Assembly (NCBI RefSeq): GCF_005239225.2
Contig: NC_133284.1
Coordinates: forward strand, 50,252,697-50,316,696
Direction of reading: 5' to 3'
Origin: Populus alba
Lineage: Eukaryota > Streptophyta > Magnoliopsida > Malpighiales > Salicaceae
Length of the DNA stretch: 64,000 nt
Numbering within the stretch: the first letter of the stretch is position 1; every line of letters begins with the position of its first letter. Shown here piece by piece: positions 1-12,400 of this stretch. A model generated the notes under the pieces. That model searched no databases, was not told the DNA's origin, and worked only from the letters and a program-made list of their open reading frames with translations. The position numbers were made by a program, and so were the translations under genes.

Positions 1-16
1 GAAGTCCACAATGATT

Positions 17-1110
17 TGTGAGTATGTGAACAATATTGTTTTACCAAATCACTACAACTTTTAGTTTTTTTCTATAATATAAACTAATATTGCACATAAT
101 CATTTGTGGTATAATTAAATTAATCTCTTAATATGGAAATAGATGATACTATTTGTGATCATAATAGATTCCAATCACATTTCAAAGATGGTCGAAATGT
201 GTTGAATGCTGATGGAGATAAGATCACATATGAGTGTTTTATATTATCCTTTAAATTGGCTTCACGGTTCCAGTTATGACCAATCTCTTCCTTCTCCTTC
301 TCCTCTAGCATCATTTCTATTTTAGATTTGTTGTATTTGAATGTACAAATGTTTAAATTAATAATAAATATTTAAAATTTATATGATTTTGTAGTTATTT
401 TATTTATTTTTCTACTTCTATTCAATAAATTTTTTTAAATATTACTAATAGATTTACCAACGAAACACATTTGTCGGTATATTCTAGAGAGTTAGAAAAG
501 AATTACTATAAATGTCACTACTAAATTATATCACCGACGTACTTAACAGTTGTATTATATTGATGATATGCTATATTTATCATATGTAATACCGACAAAA
601 AGCAAAAAACATCAATGGAATTAAATACAATTTTTTTATCAATGATATGTTAAATTTATCGATGGATATTCCAACTAAATGAAATGAGTAAAAAACAATT
701 TTGCGCGTTTTGTTTGTTTGTAAATCCATAAACAGATTTATTACCGATGGACTCAATGATAAACCACAAATTACTGATGATAGTTTTTTCAATAAACTAT
801 TTTTATCCATGAGCTCATCAGTAAAATACGTGCCGACAGACTATGAGTGTAAATACCAACATAATTTTTATTGAAAAAACTATTAAATCTAGTAGTGCAA
901 AAATGATATATATATATATTATTAAAATCTTGAGTATGTGAATAATATATTTTTTTTTATGAAACTACTAGCTCTTTTAGTTTTTCTATAATATCCACTA
1001 ATATTGCATATAATCATTTGTGGTACAATTAATTTAATTTCTTAATATAGAAATAGATGATACTATATGTGAACACAGTTGATTTCACATTTCGAAGACT
1101 TGGTAAATAT
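17..1110. repeat. Direct repeat pair flanking a CACTA-like remnant
   Basis: Bases 17-200 and about 930-1110 are similar (shared GAGTATGTGAA-AATAT, TTTTAGTTTTT-CTATAAT, AATCATTTGTGGTA and AATAGATGATACTAT). Between them, 430-898 holds repeated ACCGACG/ACCGATGG-like words in both orientations and ends at 880-897 with the reverse complement of CACTACTAGATTTAATAG. That is the style of plant CACTA (En/Spm) termini. I could not find the matching left end, so the transposon assignment is tentative. Confidence 0.4.
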
Positions 1111-1392
1111 TTGAATATGAAACGTGGGGCTCATGTATTTGTTTTTTCACCCTTGAAATTTGACAATTCAATTGTGTCCTTTTCCGTGCTGGGCCGGATT
1201 CAGATTGTTTGAAAAGGAAGAAGAGCACATAAATTCCGGTCAATATTTTCGCCCCGTGACTTGCGCACGTTGATGAAACACTGTAGGGTACCGCTGTTCT
1301 ACCAACAATATCCGTGCGAGAGAGAGAGAAAGAATTCTCTTAACCTAATCTTTGTACTTTTCTTATGCTGTGGTTTTAACGGTTTATTTAAT
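1111..1392. other. GC-richer non-coding island, no gene recognised
   Basis: Stands out from the AT-rich surroundings. It contains a TGGGCC word near 1190, a CACATAAATT stretch and a GA run (1319-1331). It may be an old promoter or leader fragment cut off by the small element at 1393. No convincing reading frame follows. Confidence 0.25.
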
Positions 1393-1900
1393 GAGGGTGT
1401 TTGGTATTATAGTTGTGGTTGTTTTTTTAAAGTGTTTTTTTATTTGAAAATGTATTTAAATAATATTTTAAATTTTTTTTAAATTTTTTTTAATATTAGC
1501 ATATCAAAATAATATAAAAATACTAAAAAATATATTAATTTAAAGTAAATAAAAAATTTTAAAAAATTAATTTTTTAAAAAAATACTTTTAAAATGCAAA
1601 AATAAATAGCTACTATTATATAAAAAAAACATTTTCAGGAATCGAGATTAAATTTCATATATCACGTTTTGCAGGAGAAATCTCATGATGCTTAAATTAT
1701 AAGTACAATTTACTTGTTGTATGGAAAGAGAAACGCAGAAAAAAAATAGAAGAGAAAAAATATTAAAGATAATATAAAAACACCAAAAAAAATATTAATT
1801 TAAAGTAAATAAAAAATTAAAAAAATTAATTTTTTTAAAAAAAACTTTTAAATTATAAAAATAAACAATTACTATTATGTATAAGATGATAATAGTAATG
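1393..1900. mobile_element. AT-rich MITE-like element and a duplicated fragment
   Basis: Starts with the family-type end GGGTGTTTGGTA followed by alternating A- and T-runs and the core ATATTAGCATATCAAAATAAT. A second partial copy of the right half occupies about 1767-1880. It belongs with the copies at 3125, 23163, 23415, 24510, 34545 and 40276. Non-coding. Confidence 0.45.
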
Positions 1901-2005
1901 AGATATAAACACTTTTAAAAGAGTTTTTATCATTTTTTTAAGGAATGAGATATAATTTTTTAATTTTTTTTTTGTGTCTATCTCTCCTATGATATAAGTA
2001 TAAGA

Positions 2006-2008
<3 letters not shown>

Positions 2009-2052
<44 letters not shown>
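2009..2052. repeat. (TA)n microsatellite
   Basis: About 22 uninterrupted TA units. Confidence 0.95.
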
Positions 2053-2056
<4 letters not shown>

Positions 2057-2543
2057 ATGAGATGATTACTAACATAATATTTTATATTTTAGACAGATGT
2101 CCTGCCTTTTAAATTAATGTATTTATAAGAAATTTCTCAAAATGATAAGAAGGTGAAAAATCCACTAGATGTCTTTTCAAGTTACAATGCATGTTAAATT
2201 TTTTTTAATTTTATTATTGCATCATGGGTTAGATAAATTGATACAGTTTAATAAAAAATGGTATCGTTTCAAAAAAAAATTTAAGTAAAAACATCATATT
2301 GAAAAAAAATAAAAAATAAACAAATTAAATTAGGTTTCAACCGAGTCACAACTTAATCCATAAGATCAATCAGATTTAATTCAGGTTAATTTTTATGTAA
2401 TTTAATATGAAATTATGCTCGGTCTATATCACTAGATTAATCTACTAGGTTAAATAACACTAATAAATATATCAACTTTTAAGCAATTATTGAATGGAAA
2501 ATACACATGTCAATATATTTCTCAATTCCAAATATGAGAAATA

Positions 2544-2545
<2 letters not shown>

Positions 2546-2634
<89 letters not shown>
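2546..2634. repeat. Compound (AT)n-(GA)n microsatellite
   Basis: About 23 AT units run straight into about 21 GA units. Confidence 0.95.
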
Positions 2635-2636
<2 letters not shown>

Positions 2637-2639
2637 ATA

Positions 2640-3124
2640 TTTTAGCAAGCTGCCCTGATGTGTTAGGTCATGCTATATTCTTGGGTTGATGAAGATCCAT
2701 CTTTCTTTTTTTTCTCAAAAAAGAAAACTATAATTATGATGAAGGGAACATTGAGAGATCATTCTTTCTCCAAATATGGGGTGCATGCGTGTTGATAAGA
2801 GAACTATTTTTACAACGTATTAGTAAATCCACGAAGCTTCGAGCTGTCAAAATCTCTTCAAAGATGCTCCAACTCTTTTCTATGTCGCCATATATCCATG
2901 CCACTGCCTACCAACTATTCTTGTTGGAAAGAAAGTAGAGTTACTACTAGTCATCAATTACGTTAATAAAGGCAATCAACACGACCTCTACAAGAAATCT
3001 AATATGCAACTAGATTAGAAAAGAGGGAACGTCAATTCGATTATGATTTCACCCCTTTAATACTTTATGTTAAGCATCCAAGTTTTTACCTCAGACTGGA
3101 TCATTTTGCTAGCAGCACGTGAGA
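2640..3124. other. Intergenic, nothing recognised
   Basis: Mixed-composition DNA without a reading frame or similarity I can name on either strand. From 3125 to 3290 it passes into an AT-rich MITE-like fragment. Confidence 0.5.
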
Positions 3125-3299
3125 AAATGATTTGTAATTATTTTTTTAAAAAAATTTATTTTTAAAATATATTAAAATAATATATTTTTTATTTTTAAAA
3201 AATTATTTTTCATATCAATACACATGAAAAAATATATTAATCTAAAAAAAAAAATTAATTTTTTTTAAAAACATTTTTAAAACACAATGCCTCTAAATG

Positions 3300-3820
3300 G
3301 CAAACAAATCTCCCACAGCATGAGACTCGCGCTTGGCATCCAAGATGTTGTCCCCAAATTAGTGTCAAGTTACCACATCACTGTCAGAATTTCACAGAAA
3401 CCGAAATCACTAGCAAGTGATGCAAAAATTGGAATTGAATATTGACATGCAGCTTCAACATTTTCATGGTCCAATCCATAAATTGCATACAGCACATCTC
3501 CGAAAAGGGTATATGATTGTATTAAATTAAAAAAATCAAACAAAGATGCCGAAAAAGAAAAGGTAGCCTACAATATACATATGCCTGTAGCATAAAGCAA
3601 CCTAGAAAGCAACAAGCCACTCCGCATCGGACTCGAGATTAGTTCTTCAAAATTCCACTACAAGGAAATCAAACTCCCTGCCGGTTGCCAATGTACTCTG
3701 AGCTCTATATGATAATACTCTACCAGAAATCGCTCCCATTTAATTGTGATAGGACTCTCCTTCAAATCTTATAAACCAGATGATGCCGAAGAGAATCACA
3801 TGTAAACTTGTTTAACTTAT
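3300..3820 (-). other. MOR1 3' flank, probable 3' UTR
   Basis: More base-balanced than the DNA to its left and directly downstream of the MOR1 stop. I see no unambiguous AATAAA on the minus strand; an AT-rich stretch near 3520-3540 is a plausible cleavage area. The 3' end is not delimited. Confidence 0.4.
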
Positions 3821-4152
3821 CTACATGGGTTCAAGAGATCCACTTTTAAGTCTCTCCATCCTGGCTTGAAGACCAGACAATGCCTTCTCATCCATGGGAA
3901 GAACGCCGCTATGTAAAGGATTCTCCATACCCATCGAGTCTGGCACACGAAGAATCTGACTTGACCGTCCATTATTTAGGTTCTCATTCATAGACATCAA
4001 TGGCCTGCTTCCTGAATCGGGATTCCCAGTAGCAGCAGCTAACTGCATACTCTTCATTCTCTCTCTAATTGCATCTAATGTCCCACTGGTTACTGCAAAC
4101 GTCAACACAATGGGTTCCATCAATAAAAACAACCAAAAATATAAAGTTTGTG

Positions 4153-4185
<33 letters not shown>

Positions 4186-7100
4186 GAGTAAGTGAATTTA
4201 CCTCCACCAATAAGCTTCTCATTTCTTTGGTCACCCAAAGAATTCTCTGAGACGAGACCTCTAGATAAAAAGGCACTAACTGCTCTGTTGTCTTCAGCAT
4301 ACGAGGGAGGAAGATGAAAGTTTGTTGTTTCGGGTTTAACATGCAATGGTTTAGCATCATTTAAGGAGTTTGTATGCACGGGGGAAAGGGGTTGCAAATC
4401 AGGGGAAGAAACATTTATGGCCGATGGTGGGGGGGTTGAAATTGGCAAACTAGAAGGTGTCCTTCCAGCAGCAGTATTCTTCTCCATCTGCAATAAAAGC
4501 AATGTTTGTTGGCAACTTGATCTATGAAACGTCCACACACAATGACATGATCGAGGAATTGCATACCTGAGCTAGACCATCTCTGATGTAAGTGCGAAAT
4601 GCCTCACTAGCATTTTGGAGTTGAGCAAATATATCAACCTATGATTTGGAAAAAAGAAGAGGAAAAACTGAAATGAATAAGCAGCTCACGGACCCAATGC
4701 CAGAGTAATAACCATAGCAAGCCCCTAATTATCTCAAGGAAACAGAAAAAAAACAGTACAATCACTCTACCAATAGACACGAAAACATCAATTACTGACC
4801 TTAGGATATAACTGGGTGATGCGATAGAGCTCATATAGACCAATGGTGCAGGTTTGTTTGTCACCAATTTTCTTGAAAATGGCAGCAAGTTCTTGCTGCA
4901 GTCATGGTAAAATCAAATAGGTATTATTGAGATACATAGAGAGGTAAAGAGAGTGGATGAAAGCAAACAAAACCAGTTTGATTTAGTAAGTGCAGACAGC
5001 CAAATTGTTTGAGATGAAACTGGGAAGTTGATACCTTCAACTGAGCCTCAGCAGAATGCGTGGCAGGTGATGAATTGTTGGCTGCAGAATCACCCCAATG
5101 ATTTTGGCCCACAGGAGCTGTTGAGGTCAACATTCTTGCTGCAGCTAAAGTCTACAAAAACACAAAGAAGCAGGATGAGTAAATATACAACAAAGTTGAA
5201 TAAATGCAGGATTGCACATTTCTTAACTTTGTACCTCAAGATTAAGATCAATGTAGGCGAGAATAATTGGCTGGGGTTTCATGTCGATAGGAACCATAGA
5301 TAGGTGACCCTTTATTGCAGCTCCACGAAGCTTAACAAGTTCATGGAGAACAGTTTTCACCATACGCAAAGGCTTGTCATCTGCTCCAGCTCTGTTTATA
5401 AGTTCAGAAAACACATAGAGAGAGGGAAGTCAGATCAATTAAGAGACCAAAAGGTAAGGTAAATATAGATGCTCTGGAGGAATCAAATGACACAATCTAA
5501 CAAGAACCAAGCATTATCAGGGAAAGGGGGGGGTCAATAAAACATACCTTCTCCTGATTTCTTCCATCCCCAATTCTTGTAGGTAAATATGGATGCTCTG
5601 AAGGATGCGGTCAAGATCAACATCATATATAGTAGTTTGAAGAACCTGAGTAACAAAAATCAATCTATGACATATCCAAGAATAATAAACAATGGTTAAC
5701 AAGCTAAACAGTCAAAAACACAATCATGCTGGTACAAGTGAAGTCACAGATGCTAAAAATAGTGTTCAGGAAATTGCAACTGGAAGAGGTTTGGGTAGAT
5801 ATCACCCTTGCCAACTCCATAGATGGTAAATAACATTCCAAAATAGGGTGCTACACTGTTTCAGTCTACCATAAATAAAAATAATGGGCTAAAAACATCG
5901 ATCAACTCCAAAAGGGGACATATGACGGTTCTTAATGGCACCAAACAAATCAATTCACCCCTTCATTCCAATTACTTAATTGAACTCTTTTCTTGCAAAT
6001 TTCTCCGGTTTTGGACAACATGAGTGAAGTGATAACATGTTAGACTCGGTGGTTACCATTTTGGTATCAAATTTATTTCACAAATCTCTTTTTAACATGT
6101 TAATGGTGTTCACACTTGGCCAATTGGGTCTCACCCACTACCTCCCAAACTACTCGCACATACCACGAGCATGACTAGATTTGGGAAAAGGAAACAAAAA
6201 ACAAGAGTGGGAAAGGGGAAATTGCTGATTTAAAAACAATTGAACTAATATTTGTAGCTGGAAAATATTCCATTCATTCTTTCCCTTTCTATCTCTTACA
6301 AAGTTTGTTCCATTTTGGCAATTACACTTCTGGCTCAAATTTCACCAATTAAGCACCTCAAAAATTGTAGTAACATCCCCCAATAGAAAAACAAAAGAAG
6401 CAAGAACATGGTATTACTATTCAACCATTCGCTGCCAGAATTAATACCAATTGAAAGGTAAACTGTCTACAACTACTACAGTAGATGATACTAGTTTATG
6501 TTATTGCCCAAAACATATTTCATTTTCTCATCATCCAACAGAAAATCAGAAAAACCAAACTTAAATCAGCTGATTTTATCTCCCATGTAATTTATAATCG
6601 AGCTTCCACAAGACCAAACCAGAAACAACTTTTCAGATAAGTTTTTCAGAAATCACATGCAGGATGTGCGAGAGTTGGATTCACCCGATGTCTAACTTCT
6701 ATTGCCATGTGAGCAACTGTTTTCGAAATAAATTCCATGTCAGAAACAATTGTGGCTGGATCTAACAGAAGCAATGAAAAGCTACAAGAACCCCAGAATG
6801 TCATTGAAATGTGAGCAGTTTCCAAATGATGACAAGCTAGGTCAGCACTATTATAGTTACGGTGGCAAAGTCGCACTCATCCAATCTAATTACTTAATGT
6901 TCAAGACTGCCCATACATCATTTTGACCAAACAGACAGTGCATTACTAGACCTTTTCAAATGCACTCATAATTTTGAAACATCTATTTAATAAATAGAAT
7001 TTGCGTTCTAAATGAAGTCAGCAGGAAGATGGCATCAAGCACTGAAATATCAAATATATTACCTTTGTGAGTTTGATAAGGCATTTTACAACAAGGTCAG

Positions 7101-9415
7101 AAAACTTCTGATTCCTGATAACAAAGGTCTCAGCTGATGCAGGTGAAGGCCACCTTGTGGGATCCAGTGGTCTCAACAGATTAATCAGCACAACAAAGGA
7201 TGAAGTTCGATCTGCATTATCCTGTACATATGATGGTAAGTTGACAAAAATTGACTTCTTCAAGGCAAAAAGTAGGCACATCATCGGGTAAATGTTCACC
7301 AGAATCTTAAGCATCAGCACATTCAATGCCTTTAGGAGCTGGCTGCCATCATCCATATGTGGGACCCTTTCATCCAAAAGCCAAAGTAGAAGCTCTGTTA
7401 TCAGACTGTCAAGAGTACTCTCTTTGACAGCATAAGCAAGAATTTTATTTTGAAAAGTCTGCAGAAAAGTACACGTAGTTAAAATTTTATCAAGAAATAG
7501 ATCTTGATGATGGATGGGGTTGTGGAGAGGGAGGAAAAGGATCATTCTGAGGCAGCATGGCTCTCCCTTTCTTTCACCATCCAGACCACCACACACTCAG
7601 AAATAAAGAGTACAGGTTATGTAGAGGGATGTTCCTGGCAAAAATTACCTGCATGAGTGTATTAAGTACATATTTACAAGCCCGTGATGAGGCTCCAGTC
7701 AAACTGAAGTCAAAAGTCCTCGATACCTGATCAATATAAAAAACAAGGAAACAAGTGAGCTTTGGCCGACCAAGCTGGTATTAAAACAAGCTAGTTCACA
7801 TCTAATTGTGAGGAAAAAGATATCAGACAACTTTCATGAAACAATAGTCACCTTGTTTGCCAAGCATGAAACAAGTTTATCTGCATCTTTCACAAGTTCA
7901 TCCATAGCACTGCCTTCTGCATCGTTTGTGGCCTGTGCCAACTCATGGCAAACAACTTTCATACCTTCAACTGACTGCAAGTAGAAAATACTTAATATAT
8001 GGTTCAGGACCTCATCTAACAATAGAACAATCATGCAAAACAATTGCACATTGGAAAAAATAATAAAGAAACTATGTTATGAATACAATGAAAACATAAC
8101 ATTTTAATTCCCATGGCAGATTGTCATCACATACTAAACCAAATAACATCTGGAAAGAATATATAATTAATTTTAGACATATTAAAGAATAAATCAGCTA
8201 GCTGTAAACAATCACCTAATTACAAGGCAAGTGAAGAGAACACGAATGAGTTGGAGATGGACATGCATAAGACAGTTGGACACATCATTCAACATGACAG
8301 TACTCTTAACCTAGAAAAAATTAATTTAAATAGCAATAACTTTGCAAAACCAAATATGACCAATATATGGAAGTGAGGGAGTGAGACTTTGTCAGACCTG
8401 AAAGAGTAAGTGTTCAGGCAGAACCAGTTATCTATGAAGCATATGCAACTACGCAAATTCAAGCCATTAAAAAAAAAAAAAACAACAAAGAGCTGGCTAT
8501 AAGATAAAATTATGCAACTCACGCAAACAAGAACTCAAGAAACAAAGGATAAAACAGTAATCTGTGTGGATCTTGTTGTATTAAGTACTGAATCCTGAAA
8601 TTCATATATCTAGGCTAATTGTTCTTTCCTGCCAAATTTGGTTTTCTAGAAACACAACCTTGGCCGCACATTCCCCACAAAAATCACATATACTCCAGGA
8701 CAATGCTTGAAACTTGAAATAATGCACTCTAGTGACTAGAAAGGATCGAAATGAAATCAGCTGAAAACCTGCTCCGGGGAACCAAAAGAAATGATGTCCA
8801 GAGCTTCATTCCAGTCTGCAGGGCCATTGGCACTCACGAGTGCCCCGGGCATCATATGTCCCTCCATATGAAGCTCCTGAGTCCCATAGTTTTTCCTGCA
8901 AAATGACAATTGATACTTAAGGAGAGAACTTATAAATTCAAAATGCCATTAACGAAGAAAAATAAAATGATTATACCTAGCTATAATAGGACCAGAGACT
9001 GATTGTGAAAGTTCCCCACTCTGTTCTGCTATATCAGACCTGAGTACAAATAAGGAATTTAAGGTCAGAAGATATAACCAAAGTCAAAATTTAAGCAAGT
9101 CAGCAGCTTCTGAGCCAAGAGTCATAATTTTCAACTTCCGATTTACATTCACTTGGCATGAAAAACTGGATAGATGTTATATCAATACCAGTAGAAGAAA
9201 AAAGGTCAATAAAAGAAAGGTCAAATAAACAATTTTTTCACAGTAATAATCTTAAATAGGTCACATTCATAAATCATAATACTAACAAAACAGAACTCCA
9301 ATAGAAATGCAATGCAAGTATCATAAGATACACACCCATTTTCCCTAACAGAGCGCCTTAAAGCAGCTCTAGCATCACCAGGGCGACCTTCCTTCCTTTT
9401 TTCCATCTCTCGTAC
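3821..9415 (-). other. MOR1: MOR1 exons 41-54: plant-type C-terminal region
   Basis: Exons: 9336-9415, 8977-9039, 8769-8895, 7852-7974, 7649-7726, 7300-7458, 7063-7221, 5548-5645, 5235-5391, 5035-5151, 4800-4895, 4567-4638, 4202-4487, 3821-4092. Residues 1400-2027. This helical C-terminal segment contains WLLDERVPHMDDGSQLL, MEEIRRRAGADDKPLRMVK and VPIDMKPQPIILAYIDLN. It is shared by plant MOR1 proteins, where the C-terminal part is implicated in microtubule association. Exon 53 is the longest (286 nt) and encodes a Pro/Ser-rich, poorly ordered stretch. The intron 4093-4201 carries a CA/CT microsatellite. Confidence 0.92.
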
Positions 9416-12400
9416 CTACCAAAAAAATCATGATGAGTGCACTGAAGATGGAAAAAGGATCAAAGCACCAATATACACTCACCTTCCACTTAAATCTATC
9501 ATCTATCATGCTTTTCTGAGCATCTGTCAGCTTCCCAAGAAATCTCCAAATGTCGTCACCTGTTGAAGTAAGAGAGCAACAATTAATACATGAAGTGAGA
9601 AAGTAGGAATGATATTACTGTTACTTGAGAACATAATATGCATCTGTGCCAAGCCAATGGAGATTCCTAACACTAAACTTTCAATATTACCAATCCTACT
9701 GTAGCAATAATGTGACTGGTTATTTCATGGTATCAGCACGTACCAAGAATCTTGTAACCTGTAGCCAGTGTATTTAACGCAGCTTTTCTAGTTTCACCAT
9801 CACGCTCTGCTGTCAAGCTTGCAACAATTTGCAAGGATTTTAACTGTCCACTTATCTATAGGGCAAAAAAATACAGGGATAAGTGTGAGCAAAAAAAAAA
9901 GTGAAAGACAATGACGGCATAAAATATATAATTATACCTCAGCCCCATGATGATCAATCAAGAACCCAACTAGATCTGCACACTCAATTCGAGTACGGTT
10001 GTTTTTAGAGCGCAAACCCTCCAGAATGTAAGGGAAAGATTTTGCTGCTGAATATGCTTGCACAATTTGTTTGGTAAGCTCACGCATTTTTTCTCGCACT
10101 TTCTCAATGTTATGCCCCAACTGCATTTCAAATATAGTATGTTAAAACTATTAAAAGTATTTCCCATCAGAGAACAGAATCATGGCATCCAAGAAAAAAA
10201 TAATGAATATTTTCCCAGATGCATGAAAATTCATGCTACGGAGATCTTAGTAGAACCTTCTCAATCAAGCATGGAAGAAATATAGCTGCTTCAGATTCAC
10301 TCAATGTGTAGGCCTCATCCCGGAGCCGGTCAAAAAGATCAGGGAGAAATTCCAGCACCTGTCCATTTCAGGTCAAACTTCATGTGATCGCATCTCATGA
10401 AGCATCATACTCAAAACATGAAGTGTCTACAATGACAAAAGGGGAAAAAAAAAAACTATACCTTCAATAGGCAAGTTGTGTTAGATTTACAAAACTGCAA
10501 AACAAACCACCTCAAAAGAATGTCCAGAACTTCAATTATTTCCTTTCCAATGGATGGAAGGGCCTGGAAAAAAATACATATCAGTTTCAATTTGATAACA
10601 CTGTGCCATGCTCAAGAGTAATCTCCAATAGTCAAGAAAATAGCCAAAAACCTTATGTAACATCTCCAGCCCATCGACTTGTTTCTTAAAATCCGGACTT
10701 AGAAGTCGCCTGTTCAAATCCTCTTTGAAGTACTTCATCATGTCACTCTACAATTTGGGAGTATGGCAAGAGAAATCTCAAAACGCTGGAAAAGAAATCC
10801 AATATATTTTACAAGCAGCACTGTATAAAACCAGACCTCAAGATCTTGAACCTGTTCCATCCGTGGCTCTTCAAACTTAAACCTCCGTACTACCATTCTC
10901 TCCCTATCCTCCTGTGAATAGGCAAGTGCAAATGGAAAATGTTTAATCAATGCTATTTACATCTAATGAAAAATTCCATGTGTCATATCAACTACCTTGT
11001 TTGAGTCCTTGACATTCAATAATGCTTGTGACTGAACAGCTCTGTCCTGAAAAGACATAGTTGGCTCTGGCTTTGACCCTTTCATTGGTATGACTCTCTT
11101 ATAAAGCCAAGACCATAAATAATCAATCTCCACATTGAATTTCAAAAAAGATAAATGAAATGGGAGAAACATACCCCAGATATAGATCTATTTGCATGTT
11201 TTGAGATGCCATTGGAAGCAGCTTTTCCAACTTTTACACTTGTTTTGGATGATGGCCCCATTGAAATTGTTTTTGTAGATTCAAACGATTCTGATAAGCC
11301 ATGAACAAATTTCAATATGCAATCTCAAAACATGAGGCACATGCATGCATGCAGAGACACAAAAGAAGTCATGTAAGTTACCGAAGGACAGACCTTGAAA
11401 ACCACCTGCAGGTCTCACTCGTTCAAGAACAAGAGCCAACGCTGGCCCTTGAATATCTTTCAGATTCTTCTCAATCTAAGAAAGAGGGTACACATATTAG
11501 GAAGTTTAGTGATCAATCAATACAGGTGAATGAGAAAAAAACACCAGAATAATAATAAAGCGCTCACCATTTCTTGTCCACAAACTCTCAAAATCTCAGA
11601 GATGCATGCTTCAGCTGCTTTTCGAACATCTGATGATTTATCCTAACAAAAATCCCAGAGGAAATGTCAAGAATGCAGAAGGTGAGTCATGAAATGTCTT
11701 TTTTCAAGAAAACTAAACTAGAACCTACCGTCATAGCAGAGCTGGCTGGTTTCAGCAAATGTATGGCATCAGAAAACTCACTTGATCCAGAAAGTTGCTT
11801 TGACAGCCAATCAAAAAGATCCTTGCGGCCTTCAGCACCAAGCTTAGTTTCTATCAGAGCTGCTGTGATGTAAGGAACCTAGAAACAAAGAAATGTCATT
11901 ATACCAAACAACAAGAAACCAAAATACCCCAAAATTAAAATAAGACATGTTATCAGTAAATGCATGAAAAATTACCATTTTATCAAGATGAACAGCAGCA
12001 ACCCAAGAATCTAAAGTATTCAGAGTGCATTCCCTCATGTGTTTCTTATTATCCCCAAGACATTTCAAAATATCTGACAGAACACCCTGCAAAACCCAGC
12101 CAACAGTAAACTTGAGCTTTTTTCAGGGCAACAAATGTAAATGTAAAGAAACACGCTCATCTAGAGTAGACCAACCTTGCTTGACTTTTCAACAGCTGGT
12201 CCCATAGCAGAAGCAACACCACCAATGGTAGTCAAAGCTGTCATGATTAAATTTTTATTGCTGTCATATAGACGCCCTCTAAGGGCACCAAATAATTCAC
12301 CTGGCAACCAAATAAGATATTAATGATCAACACATTGCTAGTTGTAACAGAAACGTTATTATGACACTATGCATGTCTTAATACAGCTTTCTAACTATTC

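Noticed and set aside
4065..4538. 157-codon frame reading through MOR1 exon 53 into its intron
   Set aside because: The part after KLIGG is intron 53 (microsatellite-derived SLSLSL and TH repeats). The spliced junction to VTSGTLDAIRERMKS restores the conserved protein.
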